Shown: positions 1-7,399, counted from the stretch's first letter. The stretch: 39,810 nucleotides of DNA from an uncultured Ruminococcus sp. (GCF_902762735.1 NZ_CACWPP010000017.1:1-39810), one strand, 5' to 3'. Notes: generated by a model not told the origin, from the sequence alone. Translations and numbers: made by a program.

Positions 1-20
1 TTGGTTTTCTTTTCCAGCAT
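1..20 (-). CDS. Possible 5' end of a leftward gene (partial)
   Basis: Reading leftward, an ATG at 20-18 is preceded by a purine-rich GAGGGGTG (complement of 29-36) at a suitable distance for a ribosome binding site. It opens with Met-Leu-Glu-Lys-Lys-Thr before the window ends. A leftward TGGTATAAT (complement of 38-46) looks like an extended -10 box, but a start site about 7 nt downstream would fall inside the supposed ribosome binding site, so promoter and binding site do not fit together well. Only six codons are visible and no product can be named. Confidence 0.35.
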
Positions 21-57
21 CTTTTTCACCCCTCTTTATTATACCACACTTATTCAA

Positions 58-125
58 AAAAGCCTACCCTTTCGGGTAGACTTTTGCGACAGACTGAAAA
101 GTCCCGCAAAAGTGGGACTTTTTTA
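58..125. terminator. Two tandem bidirectional hairpins
   Basis: The first hairpin pairs 58-69 with 74-85 (core CTACCC/GGGTAG, loop TTTC, one internal mismatch). The second pairs 97-105 with 114-122 (AAAAGTCCC/GGGACTTTT). Both are flanked by A tracts on one side and T tracts on the other, so each could terminate transcription in either direction. They sit upstream of the lacI-type promoter and may insulate it from read-through. Confidence 0.6.
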
Positions 126-187
126 TTGTACAAAAAGGTCGTTTCATTTAGAATTTACATTTTTATAATTAAATTTGCAGAAAACTA

Positions 188-216
188 TTGACAAATTGAC
201 GAAAATTGTTTATAAT
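188..216 (+). promoter_or_regulatory. Sigma-A promoter of the LacI-type regulator
   Basis: A consensus -35 TTGACA (188-193) and a consensus -10 TATAAT (211-216) are separated by 17 bp. The ribosome binding site AAGGAG (247-252) and the ATG at 260 follow. Confidence 0.85.
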
Positions 217-226
217 AAAGTTAATA

Positions 227-244
227 TTAAGTTATAGAACTTAA
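227..244. promoter_or_regulatory. Candidate operator: perfect inverted repeat downstream of the -10 box
   Basis: TTAAGTT-ATAG-AACTTAA has perfect 7-bp arms. It lies between the expected transcription start and the ribosome binding site of the LacI-type gene, where an autoregulatory operator would block initiation. It lacks the central CG common in LacI-family operators, so it could instead be an RNA hairpin in the short leader. Confidence 0.45.
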
Positions 245-259
245 CAAGGAGTGATAACG

Positions 260-1261
260 ATGAAAAAACCTGTTACCCTGATCGACATCGCTAAAGCCTG
301 CAATACCAGTAATGTTACTGTATCAAAAGCTCTTGCAGACAAAAGCGGAGTCAGTGAGGAACTGAGAGCAAAGATAAAACAGGTGGCAGAGGAAATGGGC
401 TATGTGCCTTCAAAAACTGTGACCTCACGCAAGAAGAGCAATATCGGTGTTCTGATACCCGAAAAGTATGTGGGACTCAGCGGCTCGTTCTACTGGACGC
501 TTTATAACAGCCTTGTGCAGAGATTAAAGCGCGAAAACCTCTACTGCGTGATAGAAAATCTGGAGTATAAGGATGAGCAGAATCTTGTCCTGCCGAATAT
601 CGTCACCGACAGAAAGATCTCTGCGCTCATCTCTCTTGGCGAGATCTCGCACGTTTATGCGCAGAAGCTCTCTGAGAATGTTGAGCATCTTATCCTGCTT
701 GATTACTATGTGCCGGGTCTGAAAGTCGATTCTATCGTCACAAACGGTTATAACGGCGGCTATAAGCTGGCTAACTATCTTATCAGTCTGGGACACAGGC
801 GTATAGGCTTTATCGGTTCCAAAAAGGCGACATCAAGTATTTTTGACAGATATATGGGCTATCTGAAAGCTCTTATAGAGCATGATCTTGAGATACGCGA
901 TGACTGGATAATTGATGACAGAGATAAATACTCCGATCCTATCGACCTCGTTTTCCCTAAAGATATGCCGACAGCTTTTGTGTGCAACTGTGATGAGGCT
1001 GCTTTTCAGGCGATAAAGGCTCTGCGCGAACACGGCTATGCTGTGCCCGATGATGTTTCTGTGGTGGGCTATGATAACTACCTTATCTCTGAGGTCAGTG
1101 ACCCGACGATAACCACGATCAGCATTGATGCAGAGTATATGGCTGAGCTGACTGTCAATACTCTTATACAGAGGCTTAATGATCCCAGTACGGTCTACCG
1201 TATGCGTACCATTGAGGGTGAGCTGGTAATAAAAAATTCCGTCCTGCCGCTCAACAGGTAG
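260..1261 (+). CDS. LacI-family transcriptional regulator
   Basis: A 333-residue repressor of the LacI/GalR family. Residues about 3-50 form the helix-turn-helix and hinge (TLIDIAKACNTSNVTVSKAL, then GVSEELRAKI and GYVPS), followed by a periplasmic-binding-protein-like sugar-sensing domain with family segments such as SLGHRRIGFIG and VVGYDN. The ATG at 260 is preferred over the in-frame GTG at 251 because AAGGAG ends at 252, 7 nt before the ATG. It has a strong promoter of its own and a terminator after it. The effector is unknown. The GH5 gene about 600 bp downstream suggests control of cello-oligosaccharide or related glucan use, which is inference from context. Family assignment is firm. 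Confidence 0.93.
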   Translation: MKKPVTLIDIAKACNTSNVTVSKALADKSGVSEELRAKIKQVAEEMGYVPSKTVTSRKKSNIGVLIPEKYVGLSGSFYWTLYNSLVQRLKRENLYCVIENLEYKDEQNLVLPNIVTDRKISALISLGEISHVYAQKLSENVEHLILLDYYVPGLKVDSIVTNGYNGGYKLANYLISLGHRRIGFIGSKKATSSIFDRYMGYLKALIEHDLEIRDDWIIDDRDKYSDPIDLVFPKDMPTAFVCNCDEAAFQAIKALREHGYAVPDDVSVVGYDNYLISEVSDPTITTISIDAEYMAELTVNTLIQRLNDPSTVYRMRTIEGELVIKNSVLPLNR

Positions 1262-1338
1262 TTTCTTTACAGAATTCGGCTGACCCTCCGCTGAGGTGTA
1301 ATGCCTATCATGCAAGAACTTATTTGAACAGATCGCTT

Positions 1339-1367
1339 ACCGCAGTCGCTCCTGACTGCGGTTTTTG
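1339..1367 (+). terminator. Rho-independent terminator after the LacI-type gene
   Basis: Perfect 9-bp stem ACCGCAGTC (1339-1347) / GACTGCGGT (1354-1362) with a 6-nt loop, followed by a T run. It ends only about 15 bp before the next ATG, so it may also act as a leader attenuator for that gene. Confidence 0.8.
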
Positions 1368-1381
1368 ATAAGGAGAACTTT

Positions 1382-1750
1382 ATGTCAAATAAAACCGAAA
1401 AAGCAATAGAAAATCACAAGAGCGGCTATACCTGTTCGGGCGCTGTGATGTGTGCCTTTGCAGATGATGCAGGCATGTCGGAAGAACAGGCTTTTAATGT
1501 ATCAAGACCCTTTGCGGGCGGCAGAATGGTCAAGTGCGGCGCGGTATTGGCGGCTGAACAGGTGCTTAAAGAAAAGTACGGCGATGCCGCAGATGGTAAG
1601 ATAGCCGAACTTGAACGCCGCTTTATGGAAATGAACAGTTCTGTCATCTGCCGTGAGCTTAAAGGCTTCGGTACAGGTAAAGTACTGCGCCCTTGCCGCG
1701 GCTGTGTTACCGATGCGGCTTCTATTCTGGAAGAGATGTTGTCTGAATGA
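1382..1750 (+). CDS. C_GCAxxG_C_C family protein (putative redox-active)
   Basis: A 122-residue protein of the C-GCAxxG-C-C family, predicted to be redox active because of its conserved cysteines and often found near electron-transfer or metal-related genes. Visible features are an early Cys in GYTCSGAVMCAFAD, the central KCGAVLAAEQVL that corresponds to the C-GCAxxG motif, and C-terminal cysteines in VICRELKG and PCRGCVTDAASIL. There is no signal peptide or membrane segment, so it is cytoplasmic. GGAG lies just before the ATG. The biochemical role is not established for the family. It lies between a LacI regulator and a glucanase, but nothing in the sequence ties the three functionally. Confidence 0.8.
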   Translation: MSNKTEKAIENHKSGYTCSGAVMCAFADDAGMSEEQAFNVSRPFAGGRMVKCGAVLAAEQVLKEKYGDAADGKIAELERRFMEMNSSVICRELKGFGTGKVLRPCRGCVTDAASILEEMLSE

Positions 1751-1886
1751 CCGAATGATCTGCAATATATCATAACAGGGAGAATAGAATAACAAACTGA
1801 TATTTTTGTTTCAATTATGATATTATATTCATCAAATATGTGTTATCCTTAAATCATGGAAATATTAAATGAATGGAGGTCATTCA

Positions 1887-2912
1887 ATGAAAAAATTTGA
1901 AGGTTTTCAGAAAGGCGTTGATCTTGGCGGCTGGCTCTCTCAGGGCAGCTATGATAAGGCGCATCTTGATAGTTTTATCACCGAAGGAGACTTTGCGAGG
2001 ATCGCAGGCTGGGGTTGTGACCATGTGCGTCTGCCGATAGATTATAATATATTTGAAACTGATGAAGGCACACCGATAGACGACGGTTTTGAGCTGGTAG
2101 ACAGGGCTTTGACATGGTGTGAAAAACACAATTTGAACATGCTCATCGACGTTCACAAGGTATATGGCTACTCGTTCTATTCGGGCGACGGGGAAGATGG
2201 TTTCTTTGACAGTGATGAGCTTCAGAAGCGTTACTATAAGTGGTGGGAACGCCTTGCCGAACGCTATGGCAAGTTCCCTGAGAGAGTGGCTTTTGAGCTT
2301 CTGAATGAGGTGAATGACAAGGAACTCAGCGGGCGCTGGAACAGTATAGCTAAGCAGGCTGTCAAGCTCATCAGACCCCTTGCTCCAAAGACGAAGATAG
2401 TTCTCGGCAGTTACTGGAACAATTCTGTTGACGCGCTGGCAGATCTTGATATGCCTTATGATGAGAACATAGTCTACAACTTCCATTGTTATGACCCGTT
2501 TATGTTCACCCATCAGGGCGCGGGCTGGGTAGACGAAATGCCTGCCGACCTCAGACTTGATTATCCGGGCGATATTAATGAGTACCGCCTGAAAGCGAAG
2601 GAGACAGGTCTTACACGTATTCAGGATTATCTTGATGTACCTGACAGCGGCTTTGATGCAAGCTATTTTGAAAAGCGCTTCATAGGCGCTGTGAAGCTCT
2701 GTGAGGAAAGAAATGTTGCCCTTTATTGCGGCGAATACGGCGTTATCGACAGGGCTGATCCTACACAGATACTTGCGTGGTATAAAGATATTAACTCGGC
2801 TTTTGTAAAATTCGGTATAGGAAGAGCTGCCTGGAATTATAAGGAAATAGATTTCGGGCTTTCAGCTGACAGAATGCTGCCTGTTATTGATGAGCTTGTA
2901 AAGTACTTGTAA
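1887..2912 (+). CDS. Cytoplasmic GH5 family glycoside hydrolase (endoglucanase-like)
   Basis: A 341-residue single-domain glycoside hydrolase family 5 enzyme, a (beta/alpha)8-barrel retaining hydrolase expected to cleave beta-1,4-glucans or oligosaccharides. Family signatures in order: KGVDLGGWLS near the N-terminus, HVRLPIDY (47-54), the acid/base Glu141 in FELLNEV, the HCY motif at 200-202, the nucleophile Glu283 in YCGEYG, and Trp316 in AAWNYK. There is no signal peptide, carbohydrate-binding module or dockerin, so it probably works inside the cell on imported oligosaccharides. The ATG at 1887 is chosen because GGAGG lies at 1875-1879. It may be controlled by the LacI regulator upstream. 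GH5 is broad, so the exact substrate is uncertain. Confidence 0.9.
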   Translation: MKKFEGFQKGVDLGGWLSQGSYDKAHLDSFITEGDFARIAGWGCDHVRLPIDYNIFETDEGTPIDDGFELVDRALTWCEKHNLNMLIDVHKVYGYSFYSGDGEDGFFDSDELQKRYYKWWERLAERYGKFPERVAFELLNEVNDKELSGRWNSIAKQAVKLIRPLAPKTKIVLGSYWNNSVDALADLDMPYDENIVYNFHCYDPFMFTHQGAGWVDEMPADLRLDYPGDINEYRLKAKETGLTRIQDYLDVPDSGFDASYFEKRFIGAVKLCEERNVALYCGEYGVIDRADPTQILAWYKDINSAFVKFGIGRAAWNYKEIDFGLSADRMLPVIDELVKYL

Positions 2913-2985
2913 AAAAAATCCTTCCCTCCGCTTGGCAGAGGAAAGGTGTGACCAACGATAAGTTCAGATCATAATAAATTTCTCC

Positions 2986-3024
2986 CATTCCCCGCAGGAC
3001 TGATATGTTCTGCGGGGTTCTTTC
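2986..3024. terminator. Bidirectional terminator between GH5 gene and prsW-like gene
   Basis: An 8-bp inverted repeat CCCCGCAG ... CTGCGGGG with a loop of about 12 nt is followed by TTCTTTCT on the plus strand and preceded by an A-rich stretch. It separates the converging GH5 (plus) and PrsW-like (minus) genes. Confidence 0.65.
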
Positions 3025-3029
3025 TGTAT

Positions 3030-4241
3030 TCAGACTCTTGTTCCGCACACAGGGCAGATGTTCTCACCTGCTTCCATACGTGTGCCGCACTCGTTGCAGA
3101 AATGTACTTTCGGTGCTTCATCACGCGGCGGATAGGTCTCTGTCTGCACTGCTGTCTGCCCGTATGCCGCAGGCTGGTAAGCGTTTGCGAAGCCCCCGGG
3201 ATACCGATCCCCGCCGTACTGCATACCGCCGTATGTGGCATTTCTGACATGCTCAGAGACAGGTCTGCCGCCGAAGCGCATGGGGTCGCCGTTCGCACCG
3301 TCGAATGCGGGCGGCGTATATGCAGTCTGCCCGAAAGCGGGATGCTGATACAGCTGTCGGTTCATAACATCATGTCCGTAATACGGCTGTGCATATGATG
3401 GCATGCCGTTTTGCATCATCGGGACAGCCTCTCCGCCCTTCATCTTGTTGCTGGTCGTGCCGCGCATATCCTGATAAGCACCGTTGAGATGTTCATAGTA
3501 GTACTTGTTGTATATGGGCTGATCGTCGCGCCGTGCTTTTTTTATGGTGAATACCATCATCAGGTAGACAGCCACCATTATCAGCAGCACCGCGAGCAGT
3601 GACAGCAGAACAAAGTGTCTCGGCGCATCTTTTGCATCATTCGCCATCAGGAAAAAATCGTACAGCGCATGTATCACAACAGAGATCACATATGCTCTCC
3701 GCTGCGGATCTTTGTCTGAGTTGATGTCGTTATACTTCTTGTACTTTGAAATGCCGAAATAGTAGCCCATGAAAATGCCTGTGCATGCGTGAAGCGGTAC
3801 GGAAAGGACCGCTCTCAGTACACCCGTGCCGAAGCCGCCCTGAAATACGTACAGGATATTCTCCAGCGTCGCAAATCCCAGTGCCGCCGCCGCACCGTAG
3901 ATAACGCCGTCGTAGGTATTGTCGAACGCACGGTCGTGAAAGATCATCAGCTTGAACGAAAAGTACTTGCAGCCTTCTTCCACCAGCGCTATCACAAAGA
4001 TACACTGAAAAAGTATCCCGAATATGGACTTGTATTCATAGCCGAATGCTTTAAAAAGTGTTTCTGTCAGATTATCACCGATCAATTCCAAAACCATCGC
4101 TGCGATAGTTGAGGCAACGCTTATGAAAAATACTTTTGCTATTTTCCTGAACGGCTCTCTTGCCGCCCGTGCATTCATAATAACTATCGCAAATATCACA
4201 AATGTCGGCAGAACTGCGATGGTCAAAAGTGCTTTGCTCAT
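3030..4241 (-). CDS. PrsW-type intramembrane metalloprotease with C-terminal zinc ribbon
   Basis: A 403-residue polytopic membrane protein of the PrsW family, CAAX-protease-like glutamic/metallo-proteases that cleave membrane proteins such as anti-sigma factors in some firmicutes. Conserved motifs are visible: Glu88-Glu89 with Lys92 (VEEGCK), Glu127-Asn128 in FATLENILY, His151 in PLHACTG, and His191 with Asp195 in VIHALYDF. The N-terminal half and residues about 205-235 are membrane segments. A long Pro/Gly/Tyr-rich, low-complexity linker follows (about 245-375), ending in a zinc ribbon with C382-x2-C385 and C396-x2-C399. The start is supported by AAGGAGGAG 6 nt upstream. It is last in a three-gene minus-strand cluster. 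The substrate is unknown, and no anti-sigma gene is adjacent. Confidence 0.85.
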   Translation of the reverse strand: MSKALLTIAVLPTFVIFAIVIMNARAAREPFRKIAKVFFISVASTIAAMVLELIGDNLTETLFKAFGYEYKSIFGILFQCIFVIALVEEGCKYFSFKLMIFHDRAFDNTYDGVIYGAAAALGFATLENILYVFQGGFGTGVLRAVLSVPLHACTGIFMGYYFGISKYKKYNDINSDKDPQRRAYVISVVIHALYDFFLMANDAKDAPRHFVLLSLLAVLLIMVAVYLMMVFTIKKARRDDQPIYNKYYYEHLNGAYQDMRGTTSNKMKGGEAVPMMQNGMPSYAQPYYGHDVMNRQLYQHPAFGQTAYTPPAFDGANGDPMRFGGRPVSEHVRNATYGGMQYGGDRYPGGFANAYQPAAYGQTAVQTETYPPRDEAPKVHFCNECGTRMEAGENICPVCGTRV

Positions 4242-4285
4242 TTGTCTCCTCCTTCATCAAATAGAACACATCTGTTTATGCCTGT

Positions 4286-5101
4286 TCATATCTTTTCAAA
4301 TGCTCCCGAAGTCCTTATATAATGGAACAGATACTGCTGTGCTATCCCCTCAACGCCCTTCGTGCAATCAGGCAGACCGTTGGGGTACCAGTTTGCCATG
4401 ACCCGCTTCACCCATACGTCCACAGGAAATGCCTCAGTTCTGTAAAAGCCGAAAAGCAGTGCGCATTCCGCAACTTTCGGACCTACGCCTTTGATGGTCT
4501 GCAAAGTTTTACGCGCATCAGCGATGTCCATTTTTGCGATCTCATCAAGGTCGATCTCGCCGCCCGCGATCTTCGCGACAGCATCTACCAGATATTTCGC
4601 ACGAAAACCCGAACGGAGATACGCCAGGCTTTCCGCAGTTTCATCTTTCATATCCTGCCATGCGGGATAGCCGCTGTAATGCTCGCAAAGCCGCCCGATT
4701 ATGCCTTTTATTCTTGGTATATTGTTGTTCTGGCTTATGATGAATGATGACAGCGCTTCCCACCTGTCCTGCCTGAGGATTCGTATGCCGCCTGCGTAAG
4801 CGCAGGCTTTTGCTAGGGTCTCGTCCTCTGAAAAACGCCGTTTCAGCTCGCCGTAATCGGTGCTGAGGTCGAAATAATCAGCCCATATGTCCAGAAAATC
4901 AGACTCGTTAGTGTTGTGCAGTCTGAAAACGCCCTGTTCATCTTCACTGCTTATCACAAGTTCCTTGTTGAGAAAAGCACCCTTGTATGTATTCGCGGCG
5001 ATCTTCTCCCACCTGAAAGCCTGCCCGCAGTCGAGGGTCTCATCAAGCCCGAAATCGTCCTGTTTCAGCAGAATATCTCTGCCGTCTTTCCTGTATTCCA
5101 T
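4286..5101 (-). CDS. OGG1-type 8-oxoguanine DNA glycosylase / AP lyase
   Basis: A 271-residue base-excision-repair enzyme of the helix-hairpin-helix superfamily, OGG1 branch. It should remove oxidised guanine from DNA and nick the abasic site. Key features are CGQAFRW (25-31) in the N-terminal domain, FIISQNNNIPRI (120-131) typical of OGG1, and the HhH-GPD motif: IKGVGPKVAECALL with catalytic Lys209, followed by FPVDVWVKR with Asp228. The start at 5101 is chosen over upstream in-frame ATGs because GGAG precedes it and the longer version would run into the upstream gene. Only 5 bp separate it from the preceding gene, so the two are probably co-translated. Confidence 0.88.
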   Translation of the reverse strand: MEYRKDGRDILLKQDDFGLDETLDCGQAFRWEKIAANTYKGAFLNKELVISSEDEQGVFRLHNTNESDFLDIWADYFDLSTDYGELKRRFSEDETLAKACAYAGGIRILRQDRWEALSSFIISQNNNIPRIKGIIGRLCEHYSGYPAWQDMKDETAESLAYLRSGFRAKYLVDAVAKIAGGEIDLDEIAKMDIADARKTLQTIKGVGPKVAECALLFGFYRTEAFPVDVWVKRVMANWYPNGLPDCTKGVEGIAQQYLFHYIRTSGAFEKI

Positions 5102-5106
5102 TATAT

Positions 5107-5472
5107 TCACACTCCGTCCTGCCATGTGATGCAGGCAGGTAATTTTAAGTTTCGGAAAAATTCTTCCGCACACACAGCCGCTTCATCGAGGCTTATGACA
5201 GCGTTCGCGGGAGCGAGCCATTCTTCGCCGCCTGCTCTGAATAATACTTCCCGTGCGGAACTGCCAGAGCTCATCTTTATCTCGCCCTCATCTTCCCCGA
5301 AGAAAGTTACACAGGCATCTGTGCCGTTCAAAAGAAGTGCAGCAGCGGGGTACGGCGCATCACCGCTCAGCCATATCTCAGCTTTTCCGCACGCCGCAGA
5401 ATTTCTTATCAGAGCTTCGATCTCATCAAAACTGTCTGTTCTGAAAGTTCTGCCATCAGTGCTGACGAGCAT
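5107..5472 (-). CDS. Small cytoplasmic protein, Imm1-like (tentative)
   Basis: A 121-residue acidic protein without signal peptide or membrane segment, starting at an ATG with AAGGAGG just upstream. The layout resembles the Imm1 family of polymorphic-toxin immunity proteins: a middle YPAAALLLNG-type strand, a DAxVTFF segment, then a C-terminal block with GGEEWLAP and AVCAEEFFRNLKLPACITW, where Imm1 members carry an EFF...P...W pattern. This is recognition by eye, and no toxin gene is next to it. Its position directly before a DNA glycosylase gene (5 bp gap) is not explained by an immunity role. It could equally be an unrelated conserved protein. Confidence 0.6.
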   Translation of the reverse strand: MLVSTDGRTFRTDSFDEIEALIRNSAACGKAEIWLSGDAPYPAAALLLNGTDACVTFFGEDEGEIKMSSGSSAREVLFRAGGEEWLAPANAVISLDEAAVCAEEFFRNLKLPACITWQDGV

Positions 5473-5591
5473 GTTAATTCCTCCTTACTGTCAAACGGCA
5501 TCGCGCATGCTGACGTTCCTGCGAGTGCGTTAATATAGGAACAGCCGCCGATAAAACTTACGCTGTTATGCACAAAGCTCAATTTTGAAAT

Positions 5592-5755
5592 ATAACTATC
5601 CCTTTAGCACACCACTGAAAATACCCTTTATCAATGAGGAAAAACTGAGTTGATGTTATCATTCCCCCGCCGCAGACGGGGGAATGATAACCGCCAACTG
5701 TATTCAATTCCCGATATAACATCGTTTATTTTGGTGTATCAGCGTGATAATCACA
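5592..5755. mobile_element. MITE-like element, family 1, copy 3 (divergent, inverted)
   Basis: A 164-bp transposase-less element. Its left end ATAACTATCCC plus CTTTAGCACACCA matches the reverse complement of the right end of the copies at 18473 and 37026. Its right end GGTGTATCAGCGTGATAA then TCACA matches the reverse complement of their left end with several changes. It is flanked by TTTTGAAAT (5583-5591) and TCTTGAAAT (5756-5764), a 9-bp target duplication with one mismatch. The centre holds a 15-bp perfect stem GTTATCATTCCCCCG / CGGGGGAATGATAAC. The interior otherwise differs from the other copies, so this is an older insertion or another subfamily. Confidence 0.75.
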
Positions 5756-5858
5756 TCTTGAAATAATAACATTAACGCCATGCTCTGTCATCGCCGAGCA
5801 TGTGCGCATCTCTGAATATCACATGAAATGAATTCTGTGCGCTGTTATGATAAAGCAC

Positions 5859-5887
5859 TTGCAAAATCCATTAAAATACATTATACT
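5859..5887 (+). promoter_or_regulatory. Sigma-A promoter of the DUF6062 gene
   Basis: -35 TTGCAA (5859-5864) and -10 TATACT (5882-5887) with a 17-bp spacer, about 55 bp before the start codon at 5943. Confidence 0.7.
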
Positions 5888-5942
5888 ATATATTGAAACA
5901 TTTTTCAAGTATTTTTTTCTATTCCATGAAAGGACCGATACT

Positions 5943-6626
5943 ATGAGAGAGAGCATACTGACCATACCCGTCACCGAGATATTTGAGCCGAAATGCGGCT
6001 GTCCCATATGCCGCCTGCGCGATACGCTGGAACAGCGTACAGTTGACTACATAATGGGCGCTGCCATGATGGAACCGGATGTGCGCATAGAAACGAACAA
6101 GCAGGGCTTCTGCAAAGTGCATTTTGAGCAGATGCGCGCCTGCAAGAACCGATTATCCTTAGCGCTGATGCTGTCAACGCATTTGCAGTCGTTACAGAAA
6201 AACGTATTGAAGCGCCGGAGCATCTTTGAGGGCAAAAATGCCAGACAGAAGCGCGTATCAGCTGTTAATAACGACTGTTTCGTATGCAATAAGGTCGAGT
6301 GGGGCATGTCGCGCATCATGGTAACGCTTTTTGAGATGTACGAACAGCAGGGCGAGTTCCGCACGCTGTTTTCAGAGCAGGAGATGCTTTGTCTGCCGCA
6401 CTATGATATGCTTGTTTCCGCCTGTGAGGACAAGATGGATAAAAAATTGCAGGGCAGTTTCAAGGAGGCATGCGCCTCCCTGACAGAAAAGTACCTTGCC
6501 GAGCTTGAAAAAGATGTTACTCACTACTGTGATATGTATGATTATCGCAATAACGGCGCAGATGCTGACTGGGGCAACTCCAAAGATTCCATCGAGCGTG
6601 CCATAAGATTTCTTACCACGAGATGA
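5943..6626 (+). CDS. DUF6062 family protein (cysteine/histidine-rich)
   Basis: A 227-residue cytoplasmic protein that I recognise as DUF6062, a clostridial family of unknown function. Paired Cys/His motifs repeat along it: KCGCPICRLR (C18, C20, C23), GFCKVHFEQM, CFVCNKVE, LCLPHYDM and a late HYCDMYDYRN. This suggests metal binding by two related halves, each with a CxxC followed by a CxxH, although no such activity is established. MGAAMMEPDVRIETNKQGFC is a characteristic family stretch. The ATG at 5943 is preferred over an upstream in-frame ATG because GAAAGGA lies 8 nt before it and the promoter fits this start. It is monocistronic, with promoters and gaps on both sides. Confidence 0.8.
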   Translation: MRESILTIPVTEIFEPKCGCPICRLRDTLEQRTVDYIMGAAMMEPDVRIETNKQGFCKVHFEQMRACKNRLSLALMLSTHLQSLQKNVLKRRSIFEGKNARQKRVSAVNNDCFVCNKVEWGMSRIMVTLFEMYEQQGEFRTLFSEQEMLCLPHYDMLVSACEDKMDKKLQGSFKEACASLTEKYLAELEKDVTHYCDMYDYRNNGADADWGNSKDSIERAIRFLTTR

Positions 6627-6923
6627 CCTGTAACTATTTTGTAACATTTATAAATGCATAAAAATACATTAATTTGTACAGAATTTTACTGTTGACGTTT
6701 ATATGTCAGATAGGCTTGCAGTCGTACAAAAATCCGTACTGATACATTTTTTTACTCATAACAAATTAACAGTGCCTGCTTTTCCCGAGAACACAGTGAT
6801 GGTGAGATCTGCATGATCGGGAACAGCCATCGTTTACAATTTCGTCACACTTTTTGCGCCGAAATTTTTTCGCAGAATTTTCAGTTTTTCGACTTTGGTA
6901 CATATTTTTGTCCATATACAGAT
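6627..6923. other. Intergenic stretch, no gene seen
   Basis: An AT-rich gap between the DUF6062 gene and the motif cluster that follows. It contains a 7-bp inverted repeat TTCCCGA (6782-6788) / TCGGGAA (6817-6823) and a possible weak promoter (TTGCAG around 6716, TGATAC around 6740). An open frame on the minus strand at 6766-6966 has no ribosome binding site or recognisable product and is not called. Confidence 0.4.
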
Positions 6924-7069
6924 TTTTCAACAAAATTGACCATTGTTGAGAAAGCATAAAATACACCGCTTTTTCAACCGTTTCAACAGAGTTTTCAACA
7001 TTTTTGTTGATTGTTGGTGTTGAAAACTTGTACTTTTCAACTTTTCAACAGCCAATTGTTGAAAAGTAC
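6924..7069. repeat. Cluster of TTTTCAACA motifs in both orientations
   Basis: Exact copies of TTTTCAACA or its complement TGTTGAAAA lie at 6924, 6992, 7018, 7042 and 7057. One-mismatch copies lie at 6944, 6971, 6980 and 7034. The last two exact copies form a perfect 10-bp inverted repeat (7041-7050 / 7057-7066), nested in an alternative 12-bp pairing (7030-7041 / 7058-7069). The cluster ends about 50 bp before the start codon of a small membrane-protein gene. This resembles a multi-site protein-binding region (operator or iterons). The motif is not a good DnaA box (two differences from TTATCCACA). Confidence 0.7.
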
Positions 7070-7120
7070 ATTCAAATGGACTTGAATGTGAAAACCATGT
7101 TATGAAAAGAGGTAAAAACG

Positions 7121-7399
7121 TTGATAAAAGGCGTAAACAAGAAAATTGTTGACATTAAGTGTACAAATAATGAATATTTTGAACGCGCACTGCTGTTTGT
7201 AAATTCACGCTGTATGTTCTCCGATAACGAAAATGAAGAGCTTGCTAAAAAGTACATCGCCTGCCTTACCGATGAGATCTCCGATGATGGCGGGTACTTT
7301 CCCGCAAAGCGCAGTTTTCTGAAAAAGACATTGTTTGCAGCGATCCCCTGGCTGATAGCTGTCACTGCTCTGGCGGCGGCAATAAAATCTGCATTGTAA
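7121..7399 (+). CDS. Small protein with C-terminal membrane anchor, unknown
   Basis: A 92-residue protein of unrecognised family. Residues 1-65 are hydrophilic and mixed-charge (for example NEYFERALLFVNSR and NENEELAKKYIACL). Residues about 68-90 form one hydrophobic segment (TLFAAIPWLIAVTALAAA), so it is probably tail-anchored with its N-terminus in the cytoplasm. The start is a TTG with GAGG 8 nt upstream; no ATG in frame has a better site. The upstream TTTTCAACA cluster probably belongs to its control region. A cytoplasmic domain plus one membrane helix recalls small anti-sigma or regulatory proteins, but no sequence motif supports a specific role. Confidence 0.6.
   Translation: MIKGVNKKIVDIKCTNNEYFERALLFVNSRCMFSDNENEELAKKYIACLTDEISDDGGYFPAKRSFLKKTLFAAIPWLIAVTALAAAIKSAL

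Noticed and set aside
5107-5173. An upstream start for the OGG1-type gene
   Set aside because: It would overlap the previous gene, and the ATG at 5101 has its own GGAG and matches the family N-terminus.
6924-7069. The TTTTCAACA cluster as a DnaA-box replication origin
   Set aside because: The motif differs from the DnaA box at two of nine positions, and no dnaA, dnaN or rpmH gene is nearby.
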